Origin: an uncultured Eubacteriales bacterium
Lineage (GTDB): Bacteria > Bacillota > Clostridia > Christensenellales > Aristaeellaceae
DNA length: 64,000 bases
Direction: 5' to 3'
NCBI GenBank assembly: GCA_900315315.1
Contig: OMYT01000003.1
Span: 1-64,000 of the forward strand
Part shown: positions 7,276 to 15,081 of the stretch, piece after piece
Layout of the letters: every line of letters begins with the position of its first letter
Position numbering within the stretch: the stretch's first letter is position 1
Position numbers and translations under genes: made by a program
The notes under the pieces: generated by a model
Seen by the model: only the letters and a program-made list of their open reading frames with translations
What the model was told of the DNA's origin: nothing
Database searches by the model: none

Positions 7276-7308
7276 CGACTTGCCGACTTGCCGACTTTAC
7301 CGACTTGC
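7276..7308 (+). repeat. short tandem octamer CGACTTGC
   Basis: The octamer CGACTTGC occurs at 7276, 7284 and 7301, with a diverged unit (CGACTTTA) at 7292. It begins immediately after the stop of the acidic protein and ends 12 bases before the glycan-locus promoter. It resembles slipped-strand expansion; a regulatory role is unproven. Confidence 0.6.
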
Positions 7309-7320
7309 CGGGAGGGTTTG

Positions 7321-7349
7321 TTTACAGAATATACGGGGCCTGTTATAAT
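7321..7349 (+). promoter_or_regulatory. promoter of the glycan locus
   Basis: TTTACA (7321-7326), exactly 17 bases, then a perfect TATAAT (7344-7349). The transcript would carry a leader of about 90 bases before the aminotransferase start at 7449. It is the strongest promoter-like sequence at the left end of the locus. Confidence 0.75.
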
Positions 7350-7448
7350 TCAGCTGAGTTGTGGCAGGGGCGGATGAGAAATGAACAGCAATCGTTTCGA
7401 GCCTGAAGAACAGAAAGACTAACAGAAGTTAGGCAGAAAGGGAGCAAT

Positions 7449-8507
7449 ATGTATTACCTGAACCCGAAGGTGGAAAACCTTTACCGGATCTTTGACCAGA
7501 ACGAGCGGAAAGACTACCTCCGCTTGGACCTGAATGAGAACCCGGGCGGACTGCCGGAAGACTTTGTCCGCTCCGTCCTCGCGGACGTGACCCCGCAGCT
7601 GGTCGCCCAGTATCCGGAGACCCTGCACTTTACCGAGGTCCTCGCGGATTACCTGGGGACGGATATAAGCCATCTGTGCCTGGTCAACGGTTCCGCCGAG
7701 GGCATCCGGTATATCATCCAGGCCTTCACCGGCGAGGGCGGCCGCATCGTCGGCGTCGTTCCCTCCTACTTTATGTTCCAGGTGTATTCGGAGATGTACG
7801 GCCGGGATTTTGTGAAGGTCCCCTACAACGAAGACCTGACCATGGACGTCGGGAAGATCCTGGACGCCCTGACGGAGGATACGCAGCTGCTCATCCTCCT
7901 GAACCCCAACAATCCGATGGGCAATGTCTATACGGATGAGGAGTTCGAAACGATCCTCGCCGCCGCGAAGGAAAAGCAGATCACGATCCTGGTAGATGAA
8001 GCCTACCACTACTTCTATCCGAAGACCTTCATCCGCTACGCGCTGGAAAGCGAGCACGTCTTCATCACCCGGACCTTCTCCAAGCTCTTCTCCATGGCCG
8101 GCTGCCGTCTGGGCTATGTTGCCGGATGGCCGGAGGGCGTCCGGATGGTCCAGAAGATGTGCACCCCGCACAACACGAACGCCTTCGCCATGAAGTTCGC
8201 CGAGGCTGTGCTGACCACCCCCGGCATGCTGGACGGGCTGATCGAACGCTTCCGGGAAGGCCGGAGCTGGCTGATCTCCTGGCTGGATGCGAACGGTTAT
8301 CCCCACAAGGGAGAGGCCGGGAACTTTATCTTCATCAAACCGAAGACCCCGGCGCAGCGCATCGTGGACCGAATGAAGGCGGAAAAGAAGATCCTGATCA
8401 AGACCTATCCGAATGTGGGTGAGTTCGGGGACTGCCTGCGGGTCTCCATCGGGGAACGCAGATACATGGAGCAATTCACGCAGGCCCTGGCCGAACTGGA
8501 CCGCTGA
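7449..8507 (+). CDS. HisC-like PLP aminotransferase (class I/II)
   Basis: The 352-residue protein has the features of the histidinol-phosphate aminotransferase group. These are RLDLNENPGG at the N-terminus, NPNNPMG near residue 155, DEAYHYFY near residue 181, and TFSKLFSMAGCRLGY with the PLP-binding Lys at 212. It transfers an amino group to or from a phosphorylated or nucleotide-linked keto substrate. No other histidine genes are nearby, and it opens a glycan locus. A role in making a glycan substituent is therefore more likely than histidine synthesis (inference). The ribosome binding site GGGAGCA is close to the ATG. Confidence 0.8.
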   Translation: MYYLNPKVENLYRIFDQNERKDYLRLDLNENPGGLPEDFVRSVLADVTPQLVAQYPETLHFTEVLADYLGTDISHLCLVNGSAEGIRYIIQAFTGEGGRIVGVVPSYFMFQVYSEMYGRDFVKVPYNEDLTMDVGKILDALTEDTQLLILLNPNNPMGNVYTDEEFETILAAAKEKQITILVDEAYHYFYPKTFIRYALESEHVFITRTFSKLFSMAGCRLGYVAGWPEGVRMVQKMCTPHNTNAFAMKFAEAVLTTPGMLDGLIERFREGRSWLISWLDANGYPHKGEAGNFIFIKPKTPAQRIVDRMKAEKKILIKTYPNVGEFGDCLRVSIGERRYMEQFTQALAELDR

Positions 8508-8640
8508 GGAAGCACTGCGTTTAATTGATTTAAACTGATAAAGCATCCGACGGCCTGTATACGGAACAGCGGGAACAGACGCGTTCTCAAACCTTTGTAA
8601 AATAAGGACTTGGGAGCCTTTTTGAGGTTGGTTGGCAAAA

Positions 8641-8669
8641 TTGACATATTATAGAAGAAATAGTAAAAT
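8641..8669 (+). promoter_or_regulatory. internal promoter with consensus -35
   Basis: TTGACA (8641-8646), a 17-base spacer and TAAAAT (8664-8669). The start of transcription would be near 8676, giving a leader of about 265 bases to the next gene. This promoter separates the HisC-like gene from the main glycan operon. Confidence 0.75.
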
Positions 8670-8685
8670 AACTCTGTATATGCCC

Positions 8686-8705
8686 GGGCATTCCTATGCC
8701 CTTTT
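8686..8705 (+). terminator. possible promoter-proximal attenuator hairpin
   Basis: GGGCAT (8686-8691), loop TCCT and ATGCCC (8696-8701) are followed by TTTT. The stem is only 6 bp and the T-run is short, so termination would be partial at best. It begins about 10 bases after the predicted transcription start. A further ATGCCC copy lies at 8680-8685. Confidence 0.35.
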
Positions 8706-8857
8706 GGGGGATGTATGGTCTGCTTCCGGTGGCTTGCCGGAGCAGGAGGACCACCAGAAATACGAAGCGCGGAGCGCTTCGCCTGGCGGAGCTATGCACA
8801 CTCACACACCAGACACTTATGCACACTCAACGGAACGGCGATGACGACCCTGTTTAC

Positions 8858-8875
8858 GTTCCACATTCGTGGAAC
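8858..8875. repeat. hairpin GTTCCAC-attc-GTGGAAC
   Basis: A perfect 7-bp stem with a 4-base loop. The same stem, with loop ATGC, forms the core of the larger palindromic repeat at 44322-44371, so this is probably a degraded member of that family. Confidence 0.5.
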
Positions 8876-8940
8876 GAAAAGGGTGCGTCCTCTTGTTCCG
8901 GGAAGAACACCCGTCGGAATGATGAGGAAGAGAGAATCCA

Positions 8941-9921
8941 ATGAAAAGAATCTGTAAAACTATTCCCAAGGATCTGTGGATCGTGATCCTGGATATCATC
9001 GCGGTGAATGCCGCATACTTCCTGGCGCTGATCCTCCGTTTCTATGTGAACTTTGAATTCCGGCCGACCGTCAGTTATTACCTGACGGACTGGACGCGGT
9101 TTACCCCGTTCTATACGGTCCTCGCCATTATCGTTTTTGCAGTCTTCAAGCTGTATGGCGGGATGTGGCGGTATGCCGGGATCAACGACATGAACCGGAT
9201 CATCGGGGCGTCCATCGTTACGGCCATCATCCAGGTTGCCGGGACGCTGATCTTTATCCGCCGGATGCCGATCACCTACTACGTGATCGGCGCGATCCTG
9301 CAGTTCCTGTTCATCACCCTGATCCGCTTCGGCTACCGGATCCTGCTGGTGGAAAAGAAAAAGGTTGCGGACCGGAAGATGACCACGGTTCCCTGCATGG
9401 TGATCGGCGCCGGGGAGACCGCCCGGAAGGCGATCCATTACCTGGAGGACACTCCTTTCCGCGCCACCATTGCCATTGATGAAAAGAGCGCCGGGAAAAC
9501 CCTGGACGGCATCCCGATCGCGGCGAATTATGAAGATGTCCTCACCTCCGTTAAAGCAGTGTTTATCGCAGATCCGGAACTGAGTCCGGAAAGCAAACGG
9601 GAGATCCGGCAGAAGGCTGAAGCGGCAGGGGTTGAGGTTCAGGATTATACCGGATATCTGAATAACCTGGGAGGAAGAATTCCGGTGTCCGGTTTGCTGG
9701 AACTGGCGAAGGGACCGGTAACGCTGGTAATCGATGGAAAAGAGAAGAATTTCGTATCCGGAGAAGAAGTGCTGCAGAACCTCAAGGATCGATATGACAT
9801 CCAGAGTATTGAAGGCATGAAGATCACTCTGACGAAGCCTGCGGCCACTGCTTATGTTGGGTATGAGGCATGGGCGAAGCAGCATCAGGAAGAGACGGGG
9901 GAAGAAGTGAGCTTCTTTTAA
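8941..9921 (+). CDS. stand-alone N-terminal half of a CapD/WbpM-type protein (no dehydratase domain)
   Basis: Residues 1-135 form four membrane helices of the polysaccharide-biosynthesis N-terminal type (LDIIAVNAAYFLALILRFYV, then segments around 55-75, 85-105 and 110-135). Residues 145-240 form a Rossmann-like CoA/nucleotide-binding domain (MVIGAGETARKAIHY). The architecture and many motifs (RRMPITYYVIGA, LQFLFITLIRF) match the first ~300 residues of the full-length dehydratase at 33852. However, the protein ends at 326 residues with no SDR catalytic domain, so it cannot be a dehydratase by itself. The C-terminus has its own unrelated ending rather than a broken SDR start, which argues for a stable stand-alone form. 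Possible roles are a scaffold, a sensor or a regulator of the initiation step. Confidence 0.75.
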   Translation: MKRICKTIPKDLWIVILDIIAVNAAYFLALILRFYVNFEFRPTVSYYLTDWTRFTPFYTVLAIIVFAVFKLYGGMWRYAGINDMNRIIGASIVTAIIQVAGTLIFIRRMPITYYVIGAILQFLFITLIRFGYRILLVEKKKVADRKMTTVPCMVIGAGETARKAIHYLEDTPFRATIAIDEKSAGKTLDGIPIAANYEDVLTSVKAVFIADPELSPESKREIRQKAEAAGVEVQDYTGYLNNLGGRIPVSGLLELAKGPVTLVIDGKEKNFVSGEEVLQNLKDRYDIQSIEGMKITLTKPAATAYVGYEAWAKQHQEETGEEVSFF

Positions 9922-10128
9922 GGAGGCTTTCCGATCGTCTCCTAAAACCTCTTCGGAGGGGGGCTTTCCGCAAGGAAACGCACGCACACCGCGGCCGTTG
10001 ACTCAACACAGAATCGGCCTTCATCCGCCACTGGCGGCGGCCGTTATGTGCAACTCGCGCACCGCACGCGTCAGCGCCCCCTTGGACCCCTTCGGCAATG
10101 ATATTTGTTTATTGGAGATGCTTGATAT
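9922..10128 (+). other. GC-rich intergenic region with short inverted repeats
   Basis: No gene is seen. CCTC-ttcg-GAGG and CTTTCCG-caa-GGAAA hairpins lie at about 9950-9985, and a GCGGCCG/CGGCGGCCG pair at about 9990-10045. No T-run follows. The ribosome binding site of the next gene (GGAG at 10113-10116) is near the end. Confidence 0.4.
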
Positions 10129-11439
10129 ATGGTCGATTTCAAGAACGATCTTCGTTTTAAGGGTATAGAGCCTTTTCCGACACGGCTGTGGTTGTCTTCA
10201 CCGACAATGCACGGGGACGAGCAGCGGTGGGTGGATGACGCAATCCTGACCAACTGGGTCTCCACAGTCGGGCGGAACATCGACGAAGTGGAGAAGGCGA
10301 TCGCTGAATACGTCGGATGCCGGTATGCTGTGGGCCTCAGTTCGGGTACAGCCGCGCTGCACCTGGCCACGAAGCTGGCCGGGGAGAAACTTTATGGTAT
10401 GCCGAAGCCCAACGAGGGGACCTTACAGGGGAAGCAGGTGTTCTGCAGCGACGTGACCTTTGACGCGAGCATCAACCCGGTGGCGTATGAAGACGGCGAA
10501 GCCATCTTCATCGATACGGAGCGGGACACCTGGAACATGGACCCGGAGGCTCTGAAGAAGGCGTTTGAACTCTATCCGGATACGAAGCTGATCGTGCTGG
10601 CGCATCTTTACGGCACGCCCGGGAAGATGGAAGAGATCAAGAAGATCGCGGATGAGCACGGGGCGCTGATCATCGAGGATGCTGCGGAGAGCCTGGGATC
10701 GAAATACAAGCTGAACGGGCAGTGGGTTGAGACCGGGACGCTGGGGGACTACAACTGCATCTCCTTCAACGGGAACAAGATCATCACCGGCTCGTCCGGC
10801 GGAATGTTCCTGACTGAAAGCCAGGAAGATGCGGAAAAGGTCCGGAAGTGGTCGACGCAGAGCCGGGAAGCAGCGCCCTGGTACCAGCATGAAGAGATCG
10901 GGTACAACTACCGGATGAGCAATATCATCGCCGGGGTAATCCGGGGACAGATCCCGTACCTGGATGAACATATCGAGCAGAAGAAAGCCATCTATGAGCG
11001 GTACAAAAAGGGACTGGCTGACCTGCCGGTGACGATGAATCCTTATGATGAGAAAAACAGCATCCCGAATTTCTGGCTGTCCTGCATGCTGATCAATGAA
11101 GATGCTATGGCGCCCCATGTGCGGGGAGAACAGGAAGAGCTTTGGCAGACGGCGCCCGGGAAGAGCAGCCCGGGAGAGATCCTGGCAGCGATCGCAGCGT
11201 TCAAGGCGGAAGGGCGGCCGATCTGGAAGCCGATGCACATGCAGCCGATCTACCGGACACATAAGTTTGTGACGGTGGAAGGGAACGGACGGGGAAAGAG
11301 CAACGCGTATATCGCCGGGACGGGGATTGATGTCGGGGCGGATCTGTTCCGGAGAGGGTTGTGTTTGCCGAGCGATAATAAGATGACGAGAGAGCAGCAG
11401 GATAGGGTAATTGAGATTATACGGAGATGTTTTGAGTAA
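10129..11439 (+). CDS. DegT/DnrJ/EryC1/StrS aminotransferase, PglE/LegC-like
   Basis: The 436-residue protein is a sugar nucleotide aminotransferase of the DegT fold. LSSPTMHGDEQRWVDDAIL at the N-terminus and GLSSGTAALHLATKLAG mark the PglE/LegC-like branch. EDAAESLGSKY supplies the PLP-stacking region, and SFNGNKIITGSSGG holds the PLP Lys at 217. It should aminate a 4-keto-6-deoxy UDP-sugar, most simply the product of the dehydratase at 33852. The next gene is a PglC-type transferase, so the pair fits a bacillosamine-type initiating sugar. A dedicated PglD-type hexapeptide acetyltransferase was not found in the window. It is slightly longer than usual because of an insertion around residues 325-350. 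Confidence 0.85.
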   Translation: MVDFKNDLRFKGIEPFPTRLWLSSPTMHGDEQRWVDDAILTNWVSTVGRNIDEVEKAIAEYVGCRYAVGLSSGTAALHLATKLAGEKLYGMPKPNEGTLQGKQVFCSDVTFDASINPVAYEDGEAIFIDTERDTWNMDPEALKKAFELYPDTKLIVLAHLYGTPGKMEEIKKIADEHGALIIEDAAESLGSKYKLNGQWVETGTLGDYNCISFNGNKIITGSSGGMFLTESQEDAEKVRKWSTQSREAAPWYQHEEIGYNYRMSNIIAGVIRGQIPYLDEHIEQKKAIYERYKKGLADLPVTMNPYDEKNSIPNFWLSCMLINEDAMAPHVRGEQEELWQTAPGKSSPGEILAAIAAFKAEGRPIWKPMHMQPIYRTHKFVTVEGNGRGKSNAYIAGTGIDVGADLFRRGLCLPSDNKMTREQQDRVIEIIRRCFE

Positions 11440-11489
11440 AGTTTGGTATTGGAGTTGAGTGCGGGACGGAGACGCCGGATGGAGACGCC

Positions 11490-11539
11490 GGGGACGGTTC
11501 CTTTGGTTCCGCTAAAGCGTAACAAAACGAACCGTCCCC
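11490..11539. repeat. palindromic repeat, copy 1
   Basis: GGGGACGGTTC (11490-11500) and its exact complement GAACCGTCCCC (11529-11539) enclose a 28-base centre containing TTGGTT/AACAAAAC. The left flank contains GGAGACGCCG repeats. It lies in the 127-base gap between the aminotransferase and the PglC-like gene and belongs to the same family as copies 2-5. Confidence 0.85.
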
Positions 11540-11566
11540 GGTGTTCCGCCCGATTGAGGTTTAGAG

Positions 11567-12208
11567 ATGTATGCCAGGTGTTTTAAACGGGTGATCGACT
11601 TTTCGCTGAGTTTGTGCGGGATTGTGGTTTTGTTGCCCGTATTGTTGGTTCTCATGATTATCGGCGCGGTGAAGATGAAGGGGAATCCGTTCTTCTGCCA
11701 GGAGCGGCCGGGATTGCATGAGAAGGTTTTTAAGCTGATCAAGTTCCGGACCATGACCAACGAGCGGGACGAAAACGGGGAGCTGCTGCCGGATGAGAAG
11801 CGACTAATCCCGTACGGGAAATTCCTGCGGAGCACCAGCCTGGACGAGCTGCCGGAGCTGTTCAATATCCTGAAGGGAGACATGGCGATCGTCGGGCCCC
11901 GGCCGCTGCTGGTGAAATACCTGCCGTGGTATACCGAAGAGCAGCGGAAACGGCACCATGTCCGCCCCGGGTTAACCGGATACGCGCAGGCCCACGGACG
12001 GAACGCCGTGAACTGGGACGAGAAATTCGAGATGGACATCTGGTATGTGGAGCACGTGAGCTTCCGGACAGACGCCGGGATTATCCTCGATACCATTCAA
12101 GCGGTGCTGAAACGCGAAGGGATCAGTTCGGAGACTTCCGCGACGATGGAAGACTTCCGGGATTACTGCAGGAGTATCGGCAGAACGCCGAGGAAAGGAC
12201 AGGAATAA
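11567..12208 (+). CDS. pglC: PglC-type sugar-phosphate transferase (priming enzyme)
   Basis: At 213 residues this is the short, monotopic form of the bacterial sugar transferase family. One re-entrant hydrophobic helix occupies residues 8-33. It is followed by KLIKFRTMT, LRSTSLDELPELFNILKGDMAIVGPRPL (with the catalytic Asp-Glu pair in LDELPEL) and RPGLTGYAQ. It transfers a sugar 1-phosphate from a UDP-sugar to undecaprenyl phosphate at the inner membrane face, starting glycan assembly. It follows the PglE-like aminotransferase, so UDP-diNAcBac or a related sugar is the likely donor. It is the only priming transferase recognised in the window. Confidence 0.88.
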   Translation: MYARCFKRVIDFSLSLCGIVVLLPVLLVLMIIGAVKMKGNPFFCQERPGLHEKVFKLIKFRTMTNERDENGELLPDEKRLIPYGKFLRSTSLDELPELFNILKGDMAIVGPRPLLVKYLPWYTEEQRKRHHVRPGLTGYAQAHGRNAVNWDEKFEMDIWYVEHVSFRTDAGIILDTIQAVLKREGISSETSATMEDFRDYCRSIGRTPRKGQE

Positions 12209-12214
12209 CCGGCC

Positions 12215-12970
12215 ATGCCTGATTTTGCCACAAGAATCCTGACAGCCAAGGGTCCGAGCCTGTTCGCGACGGGACAGGCGGGATTCATCCTGAAATCAGC
12301 CTCCGGGCAGACGCTGGCGATCGACCTCTGCCTTTCGGAATGCGTCGAACGGCTGGAAGGAAACAAAGGATTCAAGCGGCTGCTGCCGCAAATCCTGACG
12401 CCTTCTGATATCTCGTTTAATGTCGTTATCTGCACCCATCCGCACCTGGATCATTTTGATATCGACGCGGTGCCGGAGATGGTCGCAAAAGGGGCTAAGC
12501 TCTATTGCTCTGTGGATTGCAAGAAGCAGGTCCAACAGCTGCAGATGGAGTATTACAACGACCGGATCACGTATGTGAAACCGGGGGACCAGGTGACCGC
12601 GGGCGACTTTGAGATCACCTTTGTCAACTGTGACCATGGGAGCGGCGCGCCGGACGCGGTGGGCGCCGTGGTCCGCTTTGACGGGAAGACAATCTACGAA
12701 GTCGGGGACAGCTGCCTGCGGCCGGATCGGATTGAAGAGATCCCGCAGCCGGTGGACGTGCTCATTTCTCCCATTAACGGGATGTACGGCAATATGGACA
12801 GCGACGAGACGGCGCAGCTGGCCGAAGCACTGAACCCCGGGGTGACGGTCCCCTGCCATTACGGAATGTTCGCTTCCCACGGCGGAGACCTGAAACGCTT
12901 CTACGACATCATGACTGAGAAAAAACTGCCCTTTGCCCTGATGCGGCAGGGCGAAGAATACAGACTGTAA
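12215..12970 (+). CDS. metallo-beta-lactamase fold hydrolase
   Basis: A 251-residue MBL-fold protein with the zinc motif THPHLDHFD (His75, His77, Asp79, His80), a further histidine in NCDHGSG near residue 140, a metal-bridging Asp in YEVGDSC and a late PCHYGMF histidine. The layout is close to the UlaG-like group, which hydrolyses sugar-phosphate lactones or phosphodiesters. It starts 6 bases after the priming transferase and precedes an ATP-grasp ligase. The trio MBL, ATP-grasp and SDR is probably one functional unit in glycan modification; the substrate is unknown. Confidence 0.8.
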   Translation: MPDFATRILTAKGPSLFATGQAGFILKSASGQTLAIDLCLSECVERLEGNKGFKRLLPQILTPSDISFNVVICTHPHLDHFDIDAVPEMVAKGAKLYCSVDCKKQVQQLQMEYYNDRITYVKPGDQVTAGDFEITFVNCDHGSGAPDAVGAVVRFDGKTIYEVGDSCLRPDRIEEIPQPVDVLISPINGMYGNMDSDETAQLAEALNPGVTVPCHYGMFASHGGDLKRFYDIMTEKKLPFALMRQGEEYRL

Positions 12971-12989
12971 AAAACGGGAGGGCACAGGG

Positions 12990-14279
12990 ATGAAAGAATT
13001 TGAAGGCAAGAAGCTGCTGATCCTGGGGGGGAACCCGGAAACAATCCCGCTGGTAGAGATCGCCAACGGGATGGGCGTGAAGACAATCGTCGCGTCCGCG
13101 CGGCACACGGATCCGGCGAAAGCCTATGCATGGAAAAGCTATGATTTTGAAGGCCTTGATACCGGCGCGGTGATCCAGATCGCCCGGGAAGAAAAGGTGG
13201 ACGGCATCCTGGTGGGCGTGGCGGATATCCTGGTGCCGATGTACTGCAAGGCGTGTGAAGCGCTGGACCTTCCCTGCTACGCGACGCAGAAGATCGTGGA
13301 CGTATTCAGCTTCAAGGACGTGTTCAAGGCTACGTGCGAGCGGTACGGCGTCCACGGGATCCCGGAGTTCTACCTGGACGCGGAGATGAAGCGGGAAGAC
13401 TTGGACAAGATCGAATACCCGGTGATGGTGAAGCCGGTCGACAACGGTGGCGGGGTCGGCATGACGGTCGCCTACAACGAAGAAGAGCTGAAGAAGGGCG
13501 TCGAGGTGGCGCTGGAGAACAGCCACAAAAAGCGCTTTATCGTCGAAAAGTACATGCAGTGCGACGACATGGGCATGTACTATACGTTCAAGGACGGATA
13601 CTGCTCCGCCTCGTGCATCTACGACCGCTACACGACGGATGAGCAGCCGGGCCTGAGCCGGGTTTGCCTGGGCGGCACCTACCCCTCCAAGCACCTGGAC
13701 GAGTATTTTGAGCGGATGCATCCGAACGCTCTGCGGCTGTTCAAGGAGATCGGGATCGAGAACGGGGTGCTGATGCTCTCCGGTTTCTATGAGAACGGCG
13801 AGTTCTACGTTTACGATACCGGCTTCCGCCTGCAGGGTGAGGCGCCCCATCTGCTGATGAAGGCCATCCACGGGTTCGATCAGCGGGAGATGCTGATCCG
13901 GTTCGCGCTGACCGGGTCGGAAGGGGATGTAGACCTGGAGAAGGACGATGACACCCGGCTGCGGGGGAAATGGGCCGCGACGCTGTGGTTCCTGCTGAAG
14001 GAAGGAAAGATCGGGAAGATCGAAGGGCTGGAGCAATGGGAGCAGGATGAGCGAGTGATCGCGAACATCCAGCGGCTTAACGAGGGAGACACTGTGCTGC
14101 CTGAATGGATCGGGAACGAGAAGCAGGTTTTGACCAGGCTTTACCTTGTATGTAACAGTAAAATGGAGCTTGCAGATACTTTGAAGTATTATATGAATAC
14201 GGTTAAGGTATTTGATGATCAGGGCAAAGATATGTTATTGAAGGGCTTCGACGTAAACAAGGCCTTAGAGTTGAAATAA
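12990..14279 (+). CDS. ATP-grasp ligase
   Basis: The 429-residue protein has the three-part ATP-grasp layout. An N-terminal Rossmann-like domain (KLLILGGNPETIPLV) is followed by a central lid with YPVMVKPVDNGGGVGMTVA near residues 145-163 and EKYMQCDDMGMY, and then a C-terminal domain with SGFYENGEFYVYDTGFRLQG containing metal-binding acidic residues. Enzymes of this type activate a carboxylate with ATP and join it to an amine. In a glycan locus this is often an amino acid or small acid attached to an amino sugar. The nearest fold relatives are carbamoyl-phosphate-synthase-like ligases. It sits between MBL and SDR genes with short gaps. Confidence 0.82.
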   Translation: MKEFEGKKLLILGGNPETIPLVEIANGMGVKTIVASARHTDPAKAYAWKSYDFEGLDTGAVIQIAREEKVDGILVGVADILVPMYCKACEALDLPCYATQKIVDVFSFKDVFKATCERYGVHGIPEFYLDAEMKREDLDKIEYPVMVKPVDNGGGVGMTVAYNEEELKKGVEVALENSHKKRFIVEKYMQCDDMGMYYTFKDGYCSASCIYDRYTTDEQPGLSRVCLGGTYPSKHLDEYFERMHPNALRLFKEIGIENGVLMLSGFYENGEFYVYDTGFRLQGEAPHLLMKAIHGFDQREMLIRFALTGSEGDVDLEKDDDTRLRGKWAATLWFLLKEGKIGKIEGLEQWEQDERVIANIQRLNEGDTVLPEWIGNEKQVLTRLYLVCNSKMELADTLKYYMNTVKVFDDQGKDMLLKGFDVNKALELK

Positions 14280-14297
14280 CAGCCTGGGAGGAAGAAC

Positions 14298-15068
14298 ATG
14301 GAGAGACAACGCCTGAAAGATAAAGTAATCGTCGTCTCCGGCGGGACGAAGGGCGTCGGGCGAGCTTTTGCCGAGGTGGCCGGCCGGGAAGGTGCGAAAG
14401 TGGTCATCGGCGGCCGGGATGAGAAAACCGGGAAGGAAGCCGTCCGGAATATCCGAACCTACGGCTCCGACGGGATCTTCGTCTACACCGACCTGCTGAA
14501 GGTGGAAGACTGCAAGCACCTGTTTGACGCAGGATATGAAAAGTTCGGCAAGATCGACGGGTTCTTCAACTATGCCGGGGTGACCCCGGTGAGCCCGCTG
14601 GACACCTGTGACGAGGAGACCTTTGACTGGGTGACCACGGTCAACTACAAGGCGGCCTTCTTCTGCTGCCAGCAGGCGATCAAATACATGCGGATGAACG
14701 GCGGGGGGAGCATCGTGCTGACGGGTTCCGCCCACGCGTGGGGCGGACAGAAGAACCGGGCAGCCTACGCGATGACCAAGGGCGTGCTCCGGATCCTGAA
14801 CGAGCACATTGCCCACCAGTATGCGACGGAACAGATCCGGTGCAACTACCTGACCCTGGGCTGGACCCCCACAGAGGGAGAGGTCAGCCTGCGCATCAGC
14901 CAGGGCGAAAGCGAGGCAGAACTGCGGAAACGCGCGGCAGGGATCCTGCCGATGGGCCGGATGTGCGAACGGAACGACTACATGGAGGCGCTGGTCTACA
15001 TGTTCTCGGACGCGAGCGCGATGATGACCGGGAGCACGTTCCGGCTGACAGCCGGTGAATACATCTGA
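14298..15068 (+). CDS. short-chain dehydrogenase/reductase
   Basis: A classical 256-residue SDR: GGTKGVGRAFAEV near residues 15-27 binds NAD(P), NYAGV is the NNAG-like motif, Ser144 lies in TGSAHAWGG, and Tyr157 with Lys161 lies in YAMTKG. A strong ribosome binding site (GGAGGAAGAAC) precedes the ATG. It overlaps no gene but follows the ATP-grasp ligase by 18 bases and is followed closely by LicD. It probably reduces or oxidises a small precursor used by the ATP-grasp enzyme, or a sugar intermediate. The exact substrate cannot be read from the sequence. Confidence 0.88.
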   Translation: MERQRLKDKVIVVSGGTKGVGRAFAEVAGREGAKVVIGGRDEKTGKEAVRNIRTYGSDGIFVYTDLLKVEDCKHLFDAGYEKFGKIDGFFNYAGVTPVSPLDTCDEETFDWVTTVNYKAAFFCCQQAIKYMRMNGGGSIVLTGSAHAWGGQKNRAAYAMTKGVLRILNEHIAHQYATEQIRCNYLTLGWTPTEGEVSLRISQGESEAELRKRAAGILPMGRMCERNDYMEALVYMFSDASAMMTGSTFRLTAGEYI

Positions 15069-15081
15069 TGGAGAAAGAGCG

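Larger units (their letters stand above)
8508..8940 (+). other. 433-base non-coding region with internal promoter and structured leader
   Basis: No credible gene is present. It carries the promoter at 8641-8669, a terminator-like hairpin at 8686-8705, two direct copies of TATGCACACTCA (about 8793 and 8818) and a perfect GTTCCAC/GTGGAAC hairpin at 8858-8875. That hairpin is shared with the palindromic repeats further right. Ribosome binding site candidates (GAGGAAGAGAG) lie just before 8941. Confidence 0.55.

Noticed and set aside
7449-8507. hisC of histidine biosynthesis
   Set aside because: Motifs fit the family, but no other his gene is near and it heads a glycan locus, so the specific symbol was not assigned.
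11490-11539. palindromic repeats considered as rho-independent terminators
   Set aside because: The stems are strong but none is followed by a T-run, and identical arms occur upstream of genes; a repeat family explains them better.
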